Of a stretch of DNA of 64,000 nucleotides, positions 44,763-57,107 are shown one piece after another. The stretch's first letter is position 1. The number at the start of each line of letters is the position of its first letter. Source of the DNA: Sorghum bicolor (taxonomy: Eukaryota > Streptophyta > Magnoliopsida > Poales > Poaceae). A program made the translations under genes and the position numbers. Below the pieces are notes generated by a model. The model was not told where the DNA came from and did not search any database. It worked only from the letters and a program-made list of their open reading frames with translations. The stretch is taken from assembly GCF_000003195.3 (NCBI RefSeq), contig NC_012871.2:3583997-3647996 (forward strand), given 5' to 3'.

Positions 44763-45364
44763 GCAGGCACTGCCGGACTGCCCGCGTCAAATTAAGATTT
44801 GATCTGCAGCTAGCTGCGGCTACTTAATTACTCCATATATAGAGGCCTAACTGTTGTACCAGAGTTTGTTGACACTCCACTCTATTTGATGTGGTGGATT
44901 TGCTATATATATGTTTTGAGTGGAAAATTAAATAAACGTACCTGGAAACTTTGCAATATATATCGAAATGGAAAAGGAGAGAGGACAGAGTGTACTGATG
45001 AGCACCACTATACTATTTATAGAAGGAAATGCTGCAAATGTTATTAGAGAGAGAGCGCGCGCTAACATGTGAACACATATAGTGCTGTGTGAAACACGTA
45101 TTGATCCTTACACCCTCTCTCGTCTAACATGATAGACACAAACACATCTTGTGCTCATTTAGCTGCACTCCAATCCTCTCGCTCCTCAACCCATATAGGT
45201 TGGCAAGCTGACTACCAACATGGGCTGGCATTAGCTACAAACCAAAAGAACAAGATGGTAGATGGAGGCCGAGAAGACGAGGCCATCCACATCCGCAAAA
45301 CCCAACCCACCTTAACCATCATGGGTCAAATAGCTAGCCAAAGCCATACATTATGCCAGAACTC
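44763..45364. other. ZF3 upstream region
   Basis: Includes the leader (TTGCAATATATATCGAAATG, GAGGACAGAG), the TATA box and a short GA/GC run near 45050-45062. A plus-strand frame at 45129-45368 (79 residues) has no recognised homology. Confidence 0.5.
45014..45021 (-). promoter_or_regulatory. TATA box of ZF3
   Basis: TATAAATA on the minus strand, inside TTCTATAAATAGTA, about 250 bp upstream of the ATG. The same word in the same setting precedes ZF4. Confidence 0.7.
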
Positions 45365-46455
45365 ATAATCACTACCGATTCAGAACGCCCATCACTACCG
45401 GAATTCATACCGGTATTCCGTATAGAGTAATGATAGTGATGGGGTGGCCTATCACTGCCGGTTTGGTAACCGGACAATGATAACATCCACAACATTGTTG
45501 GGGTCAAAGCATTACTGCACAGTGGTACTCATGGTTATTACTGCCAAGTTGGCTTATCAACCGGCAGTGATATGGTGAGTGTCGTTACTACTGGATTAGG
45601 CCATGACCCGGTATTGGCACTCATGGCACCACTGCCGAATCAGTGCACACCCGACAATGAATTGTTGAGTACTACTAGAAGTCCAAAACCACACCCCGAT
45701 CGACAACTATTATTGTAACACGCACTAGAGAATTCTCGATGCCATCACATTTCTCACAAAACAGAATACATCACATATAACTAGAAAGGTCAAACTTAAT
45801 AGGTAGAGATAATGAAGTCATTGCAAACCAAATTCCCATAACTCTTAGTCTCCTACACTCTTGAATTATTACAAACTACTAATGTGGAGCACAACGACTA
45901 CTCTTACTATCTTCCACCACGCGCAATGACCTAGTTCGTGTAGCGAACATCACTTATGGTGTACCCGAGCACATTATTTAAGTATATCAACACATGAATT
46001 AGTACACTCTCTCTTGCCTCACAAGAATGAGTACATGGTTTATCATAGAATGAACAAACTACACTACAAATGGGCTAGCTAGGACCTAGAACAAAATTCA
46101 ACTAATCCTGCAATCCTTCTGTCATGGTCTCCTTGAACCTGCATAGTACTAGTGGTAGCCAAGTTTCTCTAATGCTTGAGTTAGAATGGCTTGGAAGCTA
46201 CACGTACCATTGGATGAATAAAACAACTAGTTTTCATGGCATACCTTCTCTAACACAATGTGCATACGTATATAATGTTATAGACTTTCAAATTGAATAT
46301 ATACCTTGGTTTGTGTTCTCGCATATGAAAATTGATTTCTAGGGGCAGCTGGGCAACCACATGAAAAATTATTAGTTTCTAGAGATGTAGAGCTACTTCT
46401 ATAGAGTTTTGCCAATTGTCTCTAAACACAATAGTGTGGGTTGGACTACACTTCG
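45365..46455. mobile_element. CACTA-like fragment and AT-rich DNA
   Basis: 45370-45660 has many CACTGCCGGTT/AACCGGCAGTG words on both strands, the subterminal repeat pattern of a grass CACTA family. No clean terminus was seen. 45660-46455 is AT-rich with no gene recognised; it may be the interior of the same element. Confidence 0.45.
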
Positions 46456-47680
46456 CACTACTACACAAATGATTTTGCAAGACAACGACCATTTATTACT
46501 GGAGGCGGTCACATAATCCAACCGCATCCTAAAATCCTGACGGGTTAACGGAGGCAAACATTTTTTATTTACGGAGGCAGTGACTTTTGTCTGCCTCCTA
46601 AAATTGACCAAAAATAGTCTATTTTTAGAGATGGTCATCTTAAGGTGCCCGCCTCCGTAAATGCATTTTCGGAGACGGGCATGCTATATGGCCCGCCTCC
46701 AAAAATAGTGGCCCAAACAAACCATACCTCGGCCCGATATCACACCATCGTATATATAGGGCGAGTTAGGGTTTGGGTTCTCCTCCACTCTCCCTCTCTT
46801 CCCAAAATGCGGCGCCCTCTCTCTCCCACAGATGCGTCGTCGATCTCCCTCACACGCGCTCTCTCCTCCACACTCTCTCCCTTCGACCATTCTTTCTCCC
46901 TCTAGCCCTCCCTCCACACTCTACCTCCGGCATTCCCTCCACTCTCCTGGCAACGCAGGCATAGTCATGGTTGTCAAACACCATATTCTTCGCAATGGAG
47001 CTCCTCCTCAACCCCAGGATCCGATGGTGTCGTGGCCAGGGAGGCCGGATCTAGCCATGCTCCTCCTCCCTCTCCACCACGGTAGGTGCCCTCTCCCTCC
47101 CAAGTGGCGGATCCACCACGGTGTGGTCTGAGATCCTGTAGTGTCGCGGTCGGGGACCTCAGATCTGACACGCGCTTGGCCTCTTCTCCGCACGACAGGC
47201 TCCCTCTTCCTCCCAAGACGTGGATCTGATGCACGCTCATCCTCCTCGTGGCGGTGGTTGCTGCTCCCCCTCTACCACCTCCAGGATGCGATGGAGAGGG
47301 AACATGTGGCCAGATCTAGTGGAGGTGTGGTGGTGCGAGGTAGAGGCGTGGTGGCCCTGCTCCGAGGAAGGTGCAACGGCTAGATCCGGTGACACGGGAC
47401 GCGCACACGGCGGATCGAGCAACCTCGATTCTGATGCGCATAGGGTAGGGCCCCACTCCCCCGGCGACGGCGACGCGTAGTGGCGGTGACGTGACCCAGG
47501 TCTAGGCCTGTTAGGTCTGGTTCTGGGCTTTTTATTTTTTTTTTGTTTTTTCGTATTGGTTAACTGAGGTGGGCATGGTCTGCCCATTAACGGTGACCAT
47601 TGATTATATTGGAGGTGGTTGCCAATGCCCATCTCCATTAATTTATTTTGCCCGCCTCCAATAAGATTTATGTACTAGTG
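46456..47680 (+). mobile_element. Non-autonomous CACTA element, copy 2
   Basis: Starts CACTACTACACAAATGATTT and ends ATTTATGTACTAGTG. A perfect 3-bp duplication TCG flanks it (46453-46455, 47681-47683). Related at both ends to 13838-14950, including TAAGGTG...CCGCCTCCAAAAA and the GGAGGTGGTTGCCAATGCC right margin. A TATATATA word at 46751-46758 is followed by GGGTTTGGGTTCTCC and a CT-rich leader. The central GC-rich DNA differs from copy 1; its frames (up to 133 codons) are not supported as genes. Confidence 0.88.
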
Positions 47681-47827
47681 TCGGTAGAGACAAACAGCAT
47701 GCATGTCCAGATATTTCACTGGACCAAGGGCAGGGAACACTATGCGAACGAGCATTGGAATGAGTAGGGAAAGAGCGAGTGAGAGAGGATGATATGTGGG
47801 GCTGCACATTGGGAGTGGGTTAGAAGA

Positions 47828-47828
47828 T

Positions 47829-47898
<70 letters not shown>
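47828..47898 (+). repeat. (GATA)n microsatellite
   Basis: About 17 uninterrupted GATA units ending GAGAGATCTGAG. Open frames through it read repeated Ile-Tyr-Leu-Ser on the minus strand and are artefacts. Confidence 0.97.
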
Positions 47899-48559
47899 GA
47901 GATCTGAGAGAGCATGTGGGCTTACATGCCAAGCGCAAAGTAAGGAGCCACACAAGCGGTTTTGGAAGTTAGAGATGTGGATGACACTAAAGATGTGCAC
48001 TTTTATGAACCTTCTGTAGCTCTTTAGTAAGTTTAGGGATCTAATATACAATTTTGGAAGTTTGGGACCTAGATGAAGGATGAAAGAGTGGTACCACACT
48101 ACCATATACATATTAGTGCCATCAGGTGTGTAGCTAAAGTGAGTGCGAGGATGAAGGATGGTCTATCGACGCAATGAATTTTACCAAGTGGAGTACCATC
48201 TAGTACGCATATCAATCTTCTGTGTGCGACACAGTGTCAATAGTGAGTGTGAAAACGAATGACAATATTGACACTAATGGAGTGCCACCTATCATTGCAC
48301 TCACTATAGTGTACTTTACACCTAGATCCGACATAATGTATTTTATTTTACTTTATCGCAAAAAAGAAAGTCTTTTTATTTTACTTAAAAAAAAGAGTAG
48401 AAATCGCCTAGCCAGCACTAATAAGAGAATTAATTATAGAAACACTGTATATACTGTCTTTTTACTATTAATGGAACATGCCGACAGAATCCCTCGTGGG
48501 GGCGGGGCGCGGTCCCCCGAATCGAATCGGAACCCAAGCAAAGCCCTGAGGTGCCGGCG
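47899..48559. other. Spacer C, no gene recognised
   Basis: Repetition of TTTGGAAGTT near 47960 and 48045 and of GTGAGTG phrases near 48140-48250. An A-rich run near 48385. Nothing coding seen. Confidence 0.4.
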
Positions 48560-48810
48560 AGTGCGAGTTGATATCGACCTGAGATGCGGACGCAAGGAAG
48601 GAGGAGACACACATACAACACGAACGCCCCGCCTACAGTACAATCCAAAGGGGGCTTCAGAAATGAAGTCCGATCCTCGTTGGAAACCGATGCTGCAATT
48701 GCACCTGCTTTTGTGCTGCCGCTGTCGCCTGTAGCCTTCACGATGATGTCGCTATTCCTCCTTGTTTTTTCCTCACCTCCAAGACCCAGACTATATATAG
48801 TCCCAGGCAT
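48560..48810. repeat. Conserved upstream block, unit C
   Basis: GATGCGGACGCAAGGAAGGA at 48584-48603 corresponds to the unit A/B core; TGCCGCTGTCGCC (48717) and ATTCCTCCTTGTTTTTTCC follow, as in unit D. A TATATATA word lies in GACTATATATAGTCCC (about 48788-48803). It is about 3.8 kb upstream of ZF3. Confidence 0.55.
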
Positions 48811-48959
48811 GGCCATGTGGGCAGACAGAGACTACTCCCAGGCATGTCGTACTCGATCGATTCGTCACTGTTTTCGTCCGGCCCATCCGGTTCCTGTGAG
48901 CTAGATTTGGTAGCAGTAAAGAATGAGATGGATGGATGCTTGGTTGGTCATCGTGTGCC

Positions 48960-49115
48960 GGCCGGGTCGAGGAATATAAGGTTTTTTATCAGATTCATCT
49001 CAATCCACATGTGTTTGAGTGGATTAGTGTGAAATTTAGTTGAAATTTTATTCCAATCCACCCCAACACATGTGGATTGATGTGAATCCGACTACATCCA
49101 AACAATGCCTAAGTG
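48960..49115. mobile_element. MITE built on a long hairpin
   Basis: CAATCCACATGTGTTTGAGTG and AATCCACCCCAACACATGTGG pair as an inverted repeat; the right end CATCCAAACAATGCC is the usual tip of this grass family. Left tip degenerate (GGAATATAAGG). Confidence 0.7.
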
Positions 49116-50426
49116 TTTGGAGGATGGTCGTCTCTCAGTCTCAGGTGCTTTCAGCAATTGAGCTCGAGGCGAAGCTAGCTTCTATACAAATGCACCATCC
49201 AAAATTTAGAAAAACAGTAATTTTTTTTTAAAATTTCACCATATATAGCACAAGTCTATATACTCATGAGGAAGTGTATCATTCTCTAATATACTATAGC
49301 TTGGCAGGAGGAACTCGCTAGGTTACACAATCCCTAACTCGTAGCTGCCAGCTGCCGCCTACCTCTCGATTGGTGGTCGGTGTTCCTTCGCTTACGACAG
49401 GTCGGTGTCTGCTTCCTCCCGAGTCCCGGCCGCGGGTTGTCGCGAGGCCACATAGTTAGTTGGTCGACCAGCTAGCATCCGGCCACATAGTTGGTGGGTT
49501 AATCCTACCCTTTTGTAGCATTGATCCGTAAACCGTGTTGAATGTTTTGCTTGTGAACCATGCACAAACATTGCCTGAACTTTTTAGTTATTTCTTTGAA
49601 CTATATATGGTGTCCAATGAGATATTATGCTAGTGTACTGATTAGTGATTAATGGTTGCTGTGTGTGGACTAAGATTCTGGAAACACTGTTGGCTGACAG
49701 AAAAAGTACCGCTTATAAGACAAGCAAGCGGAACCTAATTATAATGCCTGCATTCAATGCAAATGTCATTAGCTTATGATGACTCTATAAAGAAACACAG
49801 ATTTGTAGCAACACCTCAGTGACTGTGTGTGGACAGTAACGAACGCGTAATATCAATTTGTCGAAAGCGGGTTCCAATTCAAAAACAAATTGTTGTGATT
49901 TATGCTGTTGTCAGTATTGTATTGTACTGGAAACGTCCTCATGGCTCATAACATATACGAATGGCGAATGGTTCGATTGAAGTTGAAGTTTCGGGGTTTG
50001 ACTACGCCTTTCGGGGTTAAATACGATTTATCCGCTCGACGTAAGGAGAGGAACGAAATATCAATAGAGGAATGAAAACCGCAGGGTATGAAATTAGGAT
50101 AGAGTTGGCAGGGTAAGTTCAACTAAAACTTTCTTTGGTTACCTTTTTTCTCCAACTGGCTTAGAGATTATTGCATTTCAGCTTCCTGACATCTTGATTT
50201 CTATCCTATCCTCCTCATTCTCCTCCGCCGTCTCCGGCGTCGGGCTCATTCAGCCTTCCATATCTACCTCTGACCTGTTTTCACAAAAGAATGTAATTTT
50301 AGATAAATTCTTGGTTAAAATTTGTAAAGTTTGATCAAATATATAGATAAAAATATTAAGTAACGTTTATCACACCAAATGAGTATACTATGAAGATATA
50401 TTGCGTAACAAATCTAATAATACTTA
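49116..50426. other. Spacer C, no gene recognised
   Basis: 49690-49735 (CTGACAGAAAAAGTACCGC ... AGCAAGCGGAAC) is a decayed GTTCGCTTG-type MITE end. 50285-50400 has Stowaway-like AT-rich sequence. Otherwise nothing seen. Confidence 0.4.
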
Positions 50427-50679
50427 CTTCCTCAGTGTTTTTAAGTGTCACATTTGGTTTGTCCTAAGTCAAACATGTGTATCTTTGACCATTGATTTCA
50501 AAAAATATATATAGTTTCATGTCATAAGATTTATTTTTTTAGAGTTATTATGAGAAATACTATCATAATATATAATTCATATATTGTCAAACTATAAGAA
50601 TTTTTATAAATGGTTGGTCAAAGATTGCAATATTTGACTTAGGACAAACTAAATGTGACATTTAGAAAAAACAGAGGAG
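50427..50679. mobile_element. Stowaway-like MITE
   Basis: CTTCCTCAGTGTTTTTAAGT at the left and AAAACAGAGGAG at the right, with long inverted arms including CACATTTGGTTTGTCC and GGACAAACTAAATGTG. TA precedes the left end. Confidence 0.8.
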
Positions 50680-50816
50680 TTTAATTAATATCATAAATTT
50701 AATGTTTTAAGTATTTAGTGAAACACAATATATTTTAATTTGATGCTATTCTAGAATTGTTTTTTTTTGAAGCACACGTCTGTCAGTAATCCAACGGGCA
50801 GCCACTATCACCTCAG

Positions 50817-51060
50817 GGTCTTGTTTAGTTCCAAAAATTTTTACAAAATAGAAATAGTAGCACTTTCGTTTGTATTTGACAAATATTGTCTAATCATAAA
50901 CTAACTAGGCTCAAAAGATTCGTCTCGTCAATTCCGAATAAACTGTGCAATTAGTTTTTATTTTCTTTTATATTTAATACTTCATGCATACGTCTAAAGA
51001 TTTGATGTGACGGAGAATCTGAAAAATTTTGCAAAATTTTTTAGAAACTAAACAAGGCCC
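50817..51060. mobile_element. Tourist-like MITE (GGCCTTG family)
   Basis: GTCTTGTTTAGTTCC ... GAAACTAAACAAGGCC; internal phrases as in the copy at 25799. Confidence 0.8.
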
Positions 51061-51214
51061 TGGTCCCTATGCTGCAGGCACGCACAGACGCACGCACACC
51101 ATCCGCGATGTGCTGTGAAGTGTGACTTGTGAGTGCCCACGTGACGCCACGTTCCTGGAAATGGACGTGCTTGCTTGTCACCAATCCAAGGAAAAGTCAG
51201 CCAGCAGCCACTTG

Positions 51215-51458
51215 GGCCTTGTTTAGTTCCGAAAAATTTTGGGAAATAGACACTGTAGCATTTTCGTTTGTATTTGACAAATATTGTCCAATCATGGACT
51301 AACTAGGCTCAAAAGATTCGTCTCGTCAATTTGGACCAAACTGTGCAATTAGTTTTTATTTTCGTCTATATTTAATACTCCATGCATGCGTCTAAAGATT
51401 CGATGTGACGGGGAATCTGAAAAATTTTGCAAAATTTTCTGGGAAGTAAACAAGGCCT
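51215..51458. mobile_element. Tourist-like MITE (GGCCTTG family)
   Basis: GGCCTTGTTTAGTTCCG ... AAGTAAACAAGGCC; internal CTCAAAAGATTCGTCTCGTC and GATTCGATGTGACGGGG are well preserved. Confidence 0.88.
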
Positions 51459-51966
51459 TGGAAAAATCGGCAGTAGCTACAGTATCTTTGTAGCTGAAAG
51501 CTGACGGGCCAGTGTATCCGGTTCAGGTTCAGCATTTCCCAACAGCTGCTGCCATCCGCTCACTCCGTCAAAAGAATCGAATTATGAGAATAGTCCCAGT
51601 TTGTATGTATTTTGCGAGACAAATTTTTGAAGCCTAGTTAGTCCATAATTAGACACTAATTGCTATAGTTACATATATATACTACAGTACCCAAAAACAT
51701 TTCAGGTTATGAACTAAATAGGCCATAAACTTTGGAAAGTGGTGGAATATTAAACTACAAACCAAATAGCATAATTTATTAAGTAGATTTCAATTCCATC
51801 AAATAAAAGGATCCAAATGTCCCCTTAGCATCTATGTCTCCAAATATTTTCTATATAAATTCAATCAAAATTAAAACTATTTGACTTCTAAAAAATAAAA
51901 ATTACATTCTATCGTGAACAAGCACTCGCATAACTCGCTAGATGGGACAAAAAATTATATCATTAA
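51459..51966. other. Spacer with a MITE fragment
   Basis: About 51600-51725 is the right part of a GGCCTTG-family MITE (GCGAGACAAATTTTTGAAGC ... GAACTAAATAGGCC). The rest is AT-rich without recognised genes. Confidence 0.5.
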
Positions 51967-52210
51967 TGGCCTTGTTCAGTTCCCACAATTTTTTGTTTGT
52001 GGGTACTGTAGTATTTTCGTTTTTATTTGACAAACATTGCCTAATCGTAGACTAACTAGGCTCAAAAGATTCATCTTGCGATTTACAAGAAAATTGTGCA
52101 ATTAGTTTTTGTTTTCATCTATATTTAATATTTCATACATTTGTCGCAAGTTTCGATGTGACGGAGAATCTTGAAAAATTTTAGATAGTTTTTGAGAACT
52201 AAACAAGGTC
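51967..52210. mobile_element. Tourist-like MITE (GGCCTTG family)
   Basis: TGGCCTTGTTCAGTTCCC after TTAA; ends GAACTAAACAAGGTC. Interior as in neighbouring copies. Confidence 0.8.
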
Positions 52211-52244
52211 GGACATGAACACGCCAACAGCATCTATCAGCGTG

Positions 52245-52470
52245 TATATCTGTAGGTAGTATCAACTACTTAATCCATCATAAATTATAAAACATTTGAA
52301 TTTTTTGACCACTCATCTTATTCAAAAATATCACTTCTTTTGCCTAGCTTTGTTTATTAATAAAATTTTTTCAAAAATAACTTAAATTTAACTATACTTA
52401 TATAATTTTTTTAAATAATATGAGTGGTTAAATTTAAGATCAAAACATCAACCGTCTTAATAAAAAAAAA
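52245..52470. mobile_element. Degenerate Stowaway-like element
   Basis: Contains GACCACTCATCTTATTCAAA and TTTGTTTATTAATAAAA, related to 6073-6360. Ends have decayed. Confidence 0.5.
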
Positions 52471-52479
52471 GCCAAGCTA

Positions 52480-53130
52480 GCTCGGGCTCCTTATTGGACC
52501 ACGTGGCTCGTTTTTCCTCCTCCATCCGATGTTGATCGAACGCTGAGTACAGCAGATTTGCGTCCCCTCCGCCGCCGTCGACTTCTCCAGCTCGACCGCC
52601 GGCGCCTCCGGCGTGAGCTCCCTCTGCCAACCCTTCGTCTGCCCCTCCGCCGACACCACTGCCCGCGCCTCGGACCATCTGCACGGGCGGCGTCCTATAG
52701 GAGCTGTAGTGTAGAACCTGGGCTCCTGTGCCTTCTACCAGGATTCCTGTAGCTCCTATATATCGCTCGCGTCAAACGCCATCAGCACTATGCGCTCGAC
52801 GCAGATGCTGAACGACGCCCTAGGCACCTGCCGCTACCGCCATGGGCTCAAGTTTTTCGTCAACCGAAGCCACCCTCCCGACAGCCGTGGCCATCGCCGC
52901 TTCCCTCCTCGCAGCCACAGGCGTGAACAGGAGCGTGCGGACCTCTTCAGCGCAGCCTCCAATCTCCCGACACCAGCGACACCCAAGCCGAAGAGGATGG
53001 CGGCCACGACATTCTGGCCACCTACCTACAACGACCTTCGGCCCATCGCAAGCACCGCAGCACCCACCCCTGACGTCGGCATGGATGGCGTACAGGAGGT
53101 GTTCGATGGAATGCCCATGAGGTAAACAAC
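52480..53130 (+). other. GC-rich first-exon-like region, possible gene 5' end
   Basis: A GC-rich island between AT-rich repeats. TATATAT at 52757-52763 precedes two overlapping plus-strand frames: 52790-53125 (111 residues, ending GVQEVFDGMPMR, which resembles a PPR repeat segment of the form VFDGMP) and 52842-53120 (92 residues, beginning MGSSFSSTEATLPTAVAIAA). The first frame stops right after the PPR-like words, so if it was a PPR gene it is truncated. Two frames compete and neither is proven. It could also be the first exon of a non-coding transcript. Confidence 0.35.
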
Positions 53131-55761
53131 GCGTACTTGCTAGCTTGTCTGTTTCATTTCATACATGCACATGCTGTAAGCTCGTAATGTGGCCAAGCTC
53201 AAAACGATTGACGGGTATGTATTCTACATACAGTGACAGTGACCCGATGCAGACTTCACCGGAGCAGAGATGCAGATTTGACCTGGCAGCGATCAATTCT
53301 TGTCGTGCTGCTGCTCGATAGGAAATAAGATTTGCAGCAAAAGTCCATTGTCTTCAGCATTAAGCTTCTGGTTTGCTCCTTTGGTTAGTCGATTCCATCT
53401 GTATCCTTGTATTGTTTCAAAAATTTCCTAATGTCCCGCTCTTGCACTCCCATCTGCCTCCATTAGCTACATGGCATTAATTGAACATTGCTAGCTTTCA
53501 TCAAGGGTCAATATTGTGCATTTAGCAGGTAATATTGGACCAAAAAGAAACGTAGGCTGATGGCACTTATCTTATGGTGAGAGTTTTTGTTTTTTTAGTG
53601 GATTGATAGAGCTAAAGACCACAAATATTTTGTTTGCATTTTCAAGCATCAACAGCAAATAAGTTTAGATGGAACATCTGAACCTGCCCCAACTCTTGTA
53701 GGCCATATTCACCTGAGGTATAATGATATATTATGTATTGGTTCAAGTATGATATATTGTGTATCCCTCGCTATTCTGGCGTAAACTGATTCTGAAAAAA
53801 AAATGCATGTATTTCTTGTAGGGACATCTTGAAAGGATAGACATTAGTACTCAGGACATTTTCCACAAGTGGCAAGAAGTTTGAGACATATGCAAAGAAA
53901 AAAAAAGGACATCTTTATCACCTGTTAAAAAATTGCTTTGACCACTTGATACTTTTTATTAGTTTTCTAATGTAATCTGGTGAGCCTTCATCTGTTCAAC
54001 TGTAAATATCACATACAGAATTTGTTTAGATATCCCTCTGGCAGTACCAGCTTTGTCAATAGAGGGAGGTGTTCTTCATAAGGGGTCACAAGTCACAATT
54101 GACAACCTACTTCAAACTTGTCACACCACATGTATAGCTAAATTAAATTTGTCACTTGTGAAAAATGAACATGTAATCAATTTAGAAAGACATGCTCCTG
54201 ACAAAAAATAATTTAATTTCAGGCTGCCTTGTATTTGAGAGCCATCACAATTCTTTAACAGAAAGATCAAAACCTCATTGCATTTGTTAGATTACAACAC
54301 ATAATAAAGAAGGGGCATCCACATCTAATACAGGCTGACACACTGGTCTTTCTGTTTACATTGCTATATTTTACCATTGTCTTTATAGCTGAAGAAACAG
54401 CGAAGAAACAAATTCAATTCCCCAGCTTTACCTATTTGTACTAATTCTTATTTGCACGGGAAGAACTTATAAACTCACAGGCGCATTATATTACATAAAT
54501 TCACTTACGGTATATCCATTAGAGGCATCCAAACTTTTTTTTTCTTTGCCATAAGTGCAGTTCTATTGGAGTCTGAGATCCAACTGTTTTGACAAAAGGG
54601 ATCTGCAGTCTGCACTACATATTTTCATGTTCTCGGTGCTTTTTCATTCAGTAACACCATAATACTAATAAATTATATACATATTATTAGGTACCTACCT
54701 ATTCAAATTTGGAAGCAAGAAGCGTCTTATGTATCCTGCTTATTCAAATTTTGCAACTATATAGTGTGGCACTACACAAAACAGCTTAGTATCAGATAAT
54801 AAATGGATTTACTTCGGCATTGCCTTATTCGTTTGGCTGATAAGCTATGACTGAAAGTATTGTTGGTTGATTTGTTGTGAGAGAAAAACACTGCTGAATG
54901 GCTGACACATTCGGCAGATAAGCTCAAGCGATAAGTCATCCTCAAAGCACAGTTAAGATCAGGAAGCTGTAAATTGCTAGAGTCGCAAACTCCTGTCTCG
55001 TATGTTCTCAAAGCCCAAGGACCATTGCCAAAAAGGTATGATGCACTCCTTATGGTATTATGTTGTCAGGTAACTGAAGACAAGGTTATCTTCAGTTATA
55101 GCATCATAGGATGTGAGAAATCATGTTTATTTTTTCCCTTTACAGCTGACTCGAGAAAGTTATCTCAAAGGAGATGATGCAGGAGGTTCAAATGCATATT
55201 CGTTATGCTATTTCATTCATGTTTACAAGCCTAGAAAATCACTCAAGTATTAGCCGCATCTACAATAAAGTAGCCTGGACCTACTTTAATAAAATTTTTC
55301 AATGGATTCTTTCACTGTTCAAAAGAGCAGATAATGAAAAGATAAATGATAGCTCAGTTACATATAATAATGACAGAGATTTATTCTGCATTGTAATTTT
55401 ACAACAACTTAGATATATAAGTATAAGCAGAACATTATATTGAGTGTCTCCTCGACATAGCATGCATCGAGAAAAGTAAGGGAATAAAAGAGAGAAGTAA
55501 AGGAATAAAAGAGAAACGCTCTGGAAAAAAAAACAGAGCCCATCTCTTCCATCCATAGATAGCTCAAACTACCGTACCATCACCAACCTATAAATTTGAT
55601 GTTTAAAATTTTCAAGAGATAAGGCATCTTATGCAATTTCAGTGAAGATACATACTTCTATATAATGATGAGTTGGGTTCTAATAATTACCTCCAGATTG
55701 TTCGCTGGCTGGTGAGCCCATGGCGCCGCAACGCCGCGCCTATGGTTTTTCTAGTGCATGC
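53131..55761. other. Spacer C, no gene recognised
   Basis: Mostly AT-rich. 54826-54940 is a MITE with AAGCTATGACTGAAAGTATT and AAACACTGCTGAATGGCTGA, ending AAGCTCAAGCGATAAG (sister of 43272-43369). Frames at 54974-55177 and 55174-55443 are under 90 residues and unsupported. Confidence 0.45.
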
Positions 55762-56522
55762 CATTGGCGGATCCAGGCCTAAGGCCACGGCCTTGGCCCT
55801 AGTCATGATCTATGTAATCTAGGTACACTTTAATAATAGTTATCATTTGTTTTTAAAAAAATAGTTATTATTTTATCAGAGTTTATTCTAACAACTTTTA
55901 AACTAGCAACTAGCCCACATAGATAAGGAAATGACGTCTCTCTTATTGTTTCGTTCTAGTCTTAATCTCAACCCTCTCACTCTGATGCTCGCTCACTCAC
56001 GTCGCCGCTTGTAGCAGGTGCCCGTTGCCTGCTAGTCACGTTGCCTTATTGTGTCGTTGTCCTATGAGTAGCGACCACCAACGCCTATCAGCTGATGAAT
56101 CCATTCCTATGCCATGGCCACAAGATGTTTGCCTCATCTGATGGTGTATTGTCATCCTTAGACAAAGAAATGAGCGTGAAATACTAGGATTCATCTATGC
56201 GCAGGCCGTAAGACCACACATATATTATGATTACGGTATACTCCCCCTAACCCATTGAAAGTATCGTTTTTTATTTTGAGACTTCTTATTTGATCGTTCG
56301 TCTTATTTAAAATTTTTATATAATAATTGTTTTGTCAATAAAAATATTTTAACAATCTTTATTTATTTTACTATTTGTATAAAAAAATTGAATAAGAGGA
56401 ACGGCTAAATAAAAATTCTGAAAGTTAAAAACAACACTTTTAATAGAATGAAGATAGTAGTTTTTAACTTTTCGCTACGAGAATTCGGCCCTAGTCTTGA
56501 GGGAATCCTGGGTCCGCCACTG
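55762..56522. mobile_element. Non-autonomous hAT element, copy 1
   Basis: Ends CATTGGCGGATCCAGG and CCTGGGTCCGCCACTG. A perfect 8-bp duplication GTGCATGC flanks it (55754-55761, 56523-56530). Inside are GGCCTTGGCCCTAGTC and TCGGCCCTAGTC near the two ends. No transposase; 761 bp. Related to 62303-63117. Confidence 0.92.
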
Positions 56523-56692
56523 GTGCATGCAATGAAACCTCGATCATGCCAGCAGACAAGCAAAGCAACTACTAGCTCGTACAGGAGTGCAGGAGCAGGA
56601 CTGATCAATGATAACTCGATCTGGGAAGCCACCATTTTCCACAATAATTTCCTGCTTATTGAAACACGGAAATTTCATATCATCTAACATAT

Positions 56693-56975
56693 ACACTACC
56701 GGAATCCGGTTCTTTACCGAGTGACAAGTGTGACAAGTGGTTTGTCGAGTATTTTTTATTTTTTATTAGGTTCTTGGCAAAGAACCTCTTTACCGAAAGC
56801 CAATTAAAAAATATTCAGCGTAAAAAACACTCGGCTAAGAAGCTTTTAATTTGTTAGTGGTTTTTTTCTGAGTGCTCTTTATCAAGCGTGGCGTTCGGTA
56901 AAATCTTTATGAGTGTAACATGGGCTTTTACCGAGTGCCCTAAGCACTCGACAAATAAAGCAGTAGTAGGATCAT
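56693..56975. mobile_element. CACTA fragment, left end
   Basis: CACTACCGGAATCCGGTTC is the left terminus, followed by repeated TTTACCGAGTG words in both orientations; same family as the fragment at about 19133. The right terminus is missing or cut near AGCAGTAGTAGG. It lies about 130 bp 3' of the ZF4 stop codon. Confidence 0.65.
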
Positions 56976-57107
56976 TCGGTTCATTTTCACATGAAAGAAA
57001 AACAAAAACGGAGACAGAAATTAAATCCCGCATTCAAATAAGGGCCTTATTTATGAGATGAAACCGATGGGCGGTTAAATGAGCGTCGCCATCCTTGAGC
57101 CGCCGGC

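Noticed and set aside
44143..44770. 182- and 170-residue minus-strand frames overlapping ZF3
   Set aside because: Alternative phases of the same GC-rich gene; they lack the C2H2 ligands.
47828..47898. Regular short repeats considered as a CRISPR-like array
   Set aside because: Simple GATA microsatellite with no spacers; the genome is a plant's.
47675..48111. Frames encoding repeated Ile-Tyr-Leu-Ser
   Set aside because: Translation of the GATA microsatellite.
48222..48734. 170-residue plus-strand frame
   Set aside because: It crosses an A-rich run and the conserved non-coding block; no motif, no conservation with the other three blocks.
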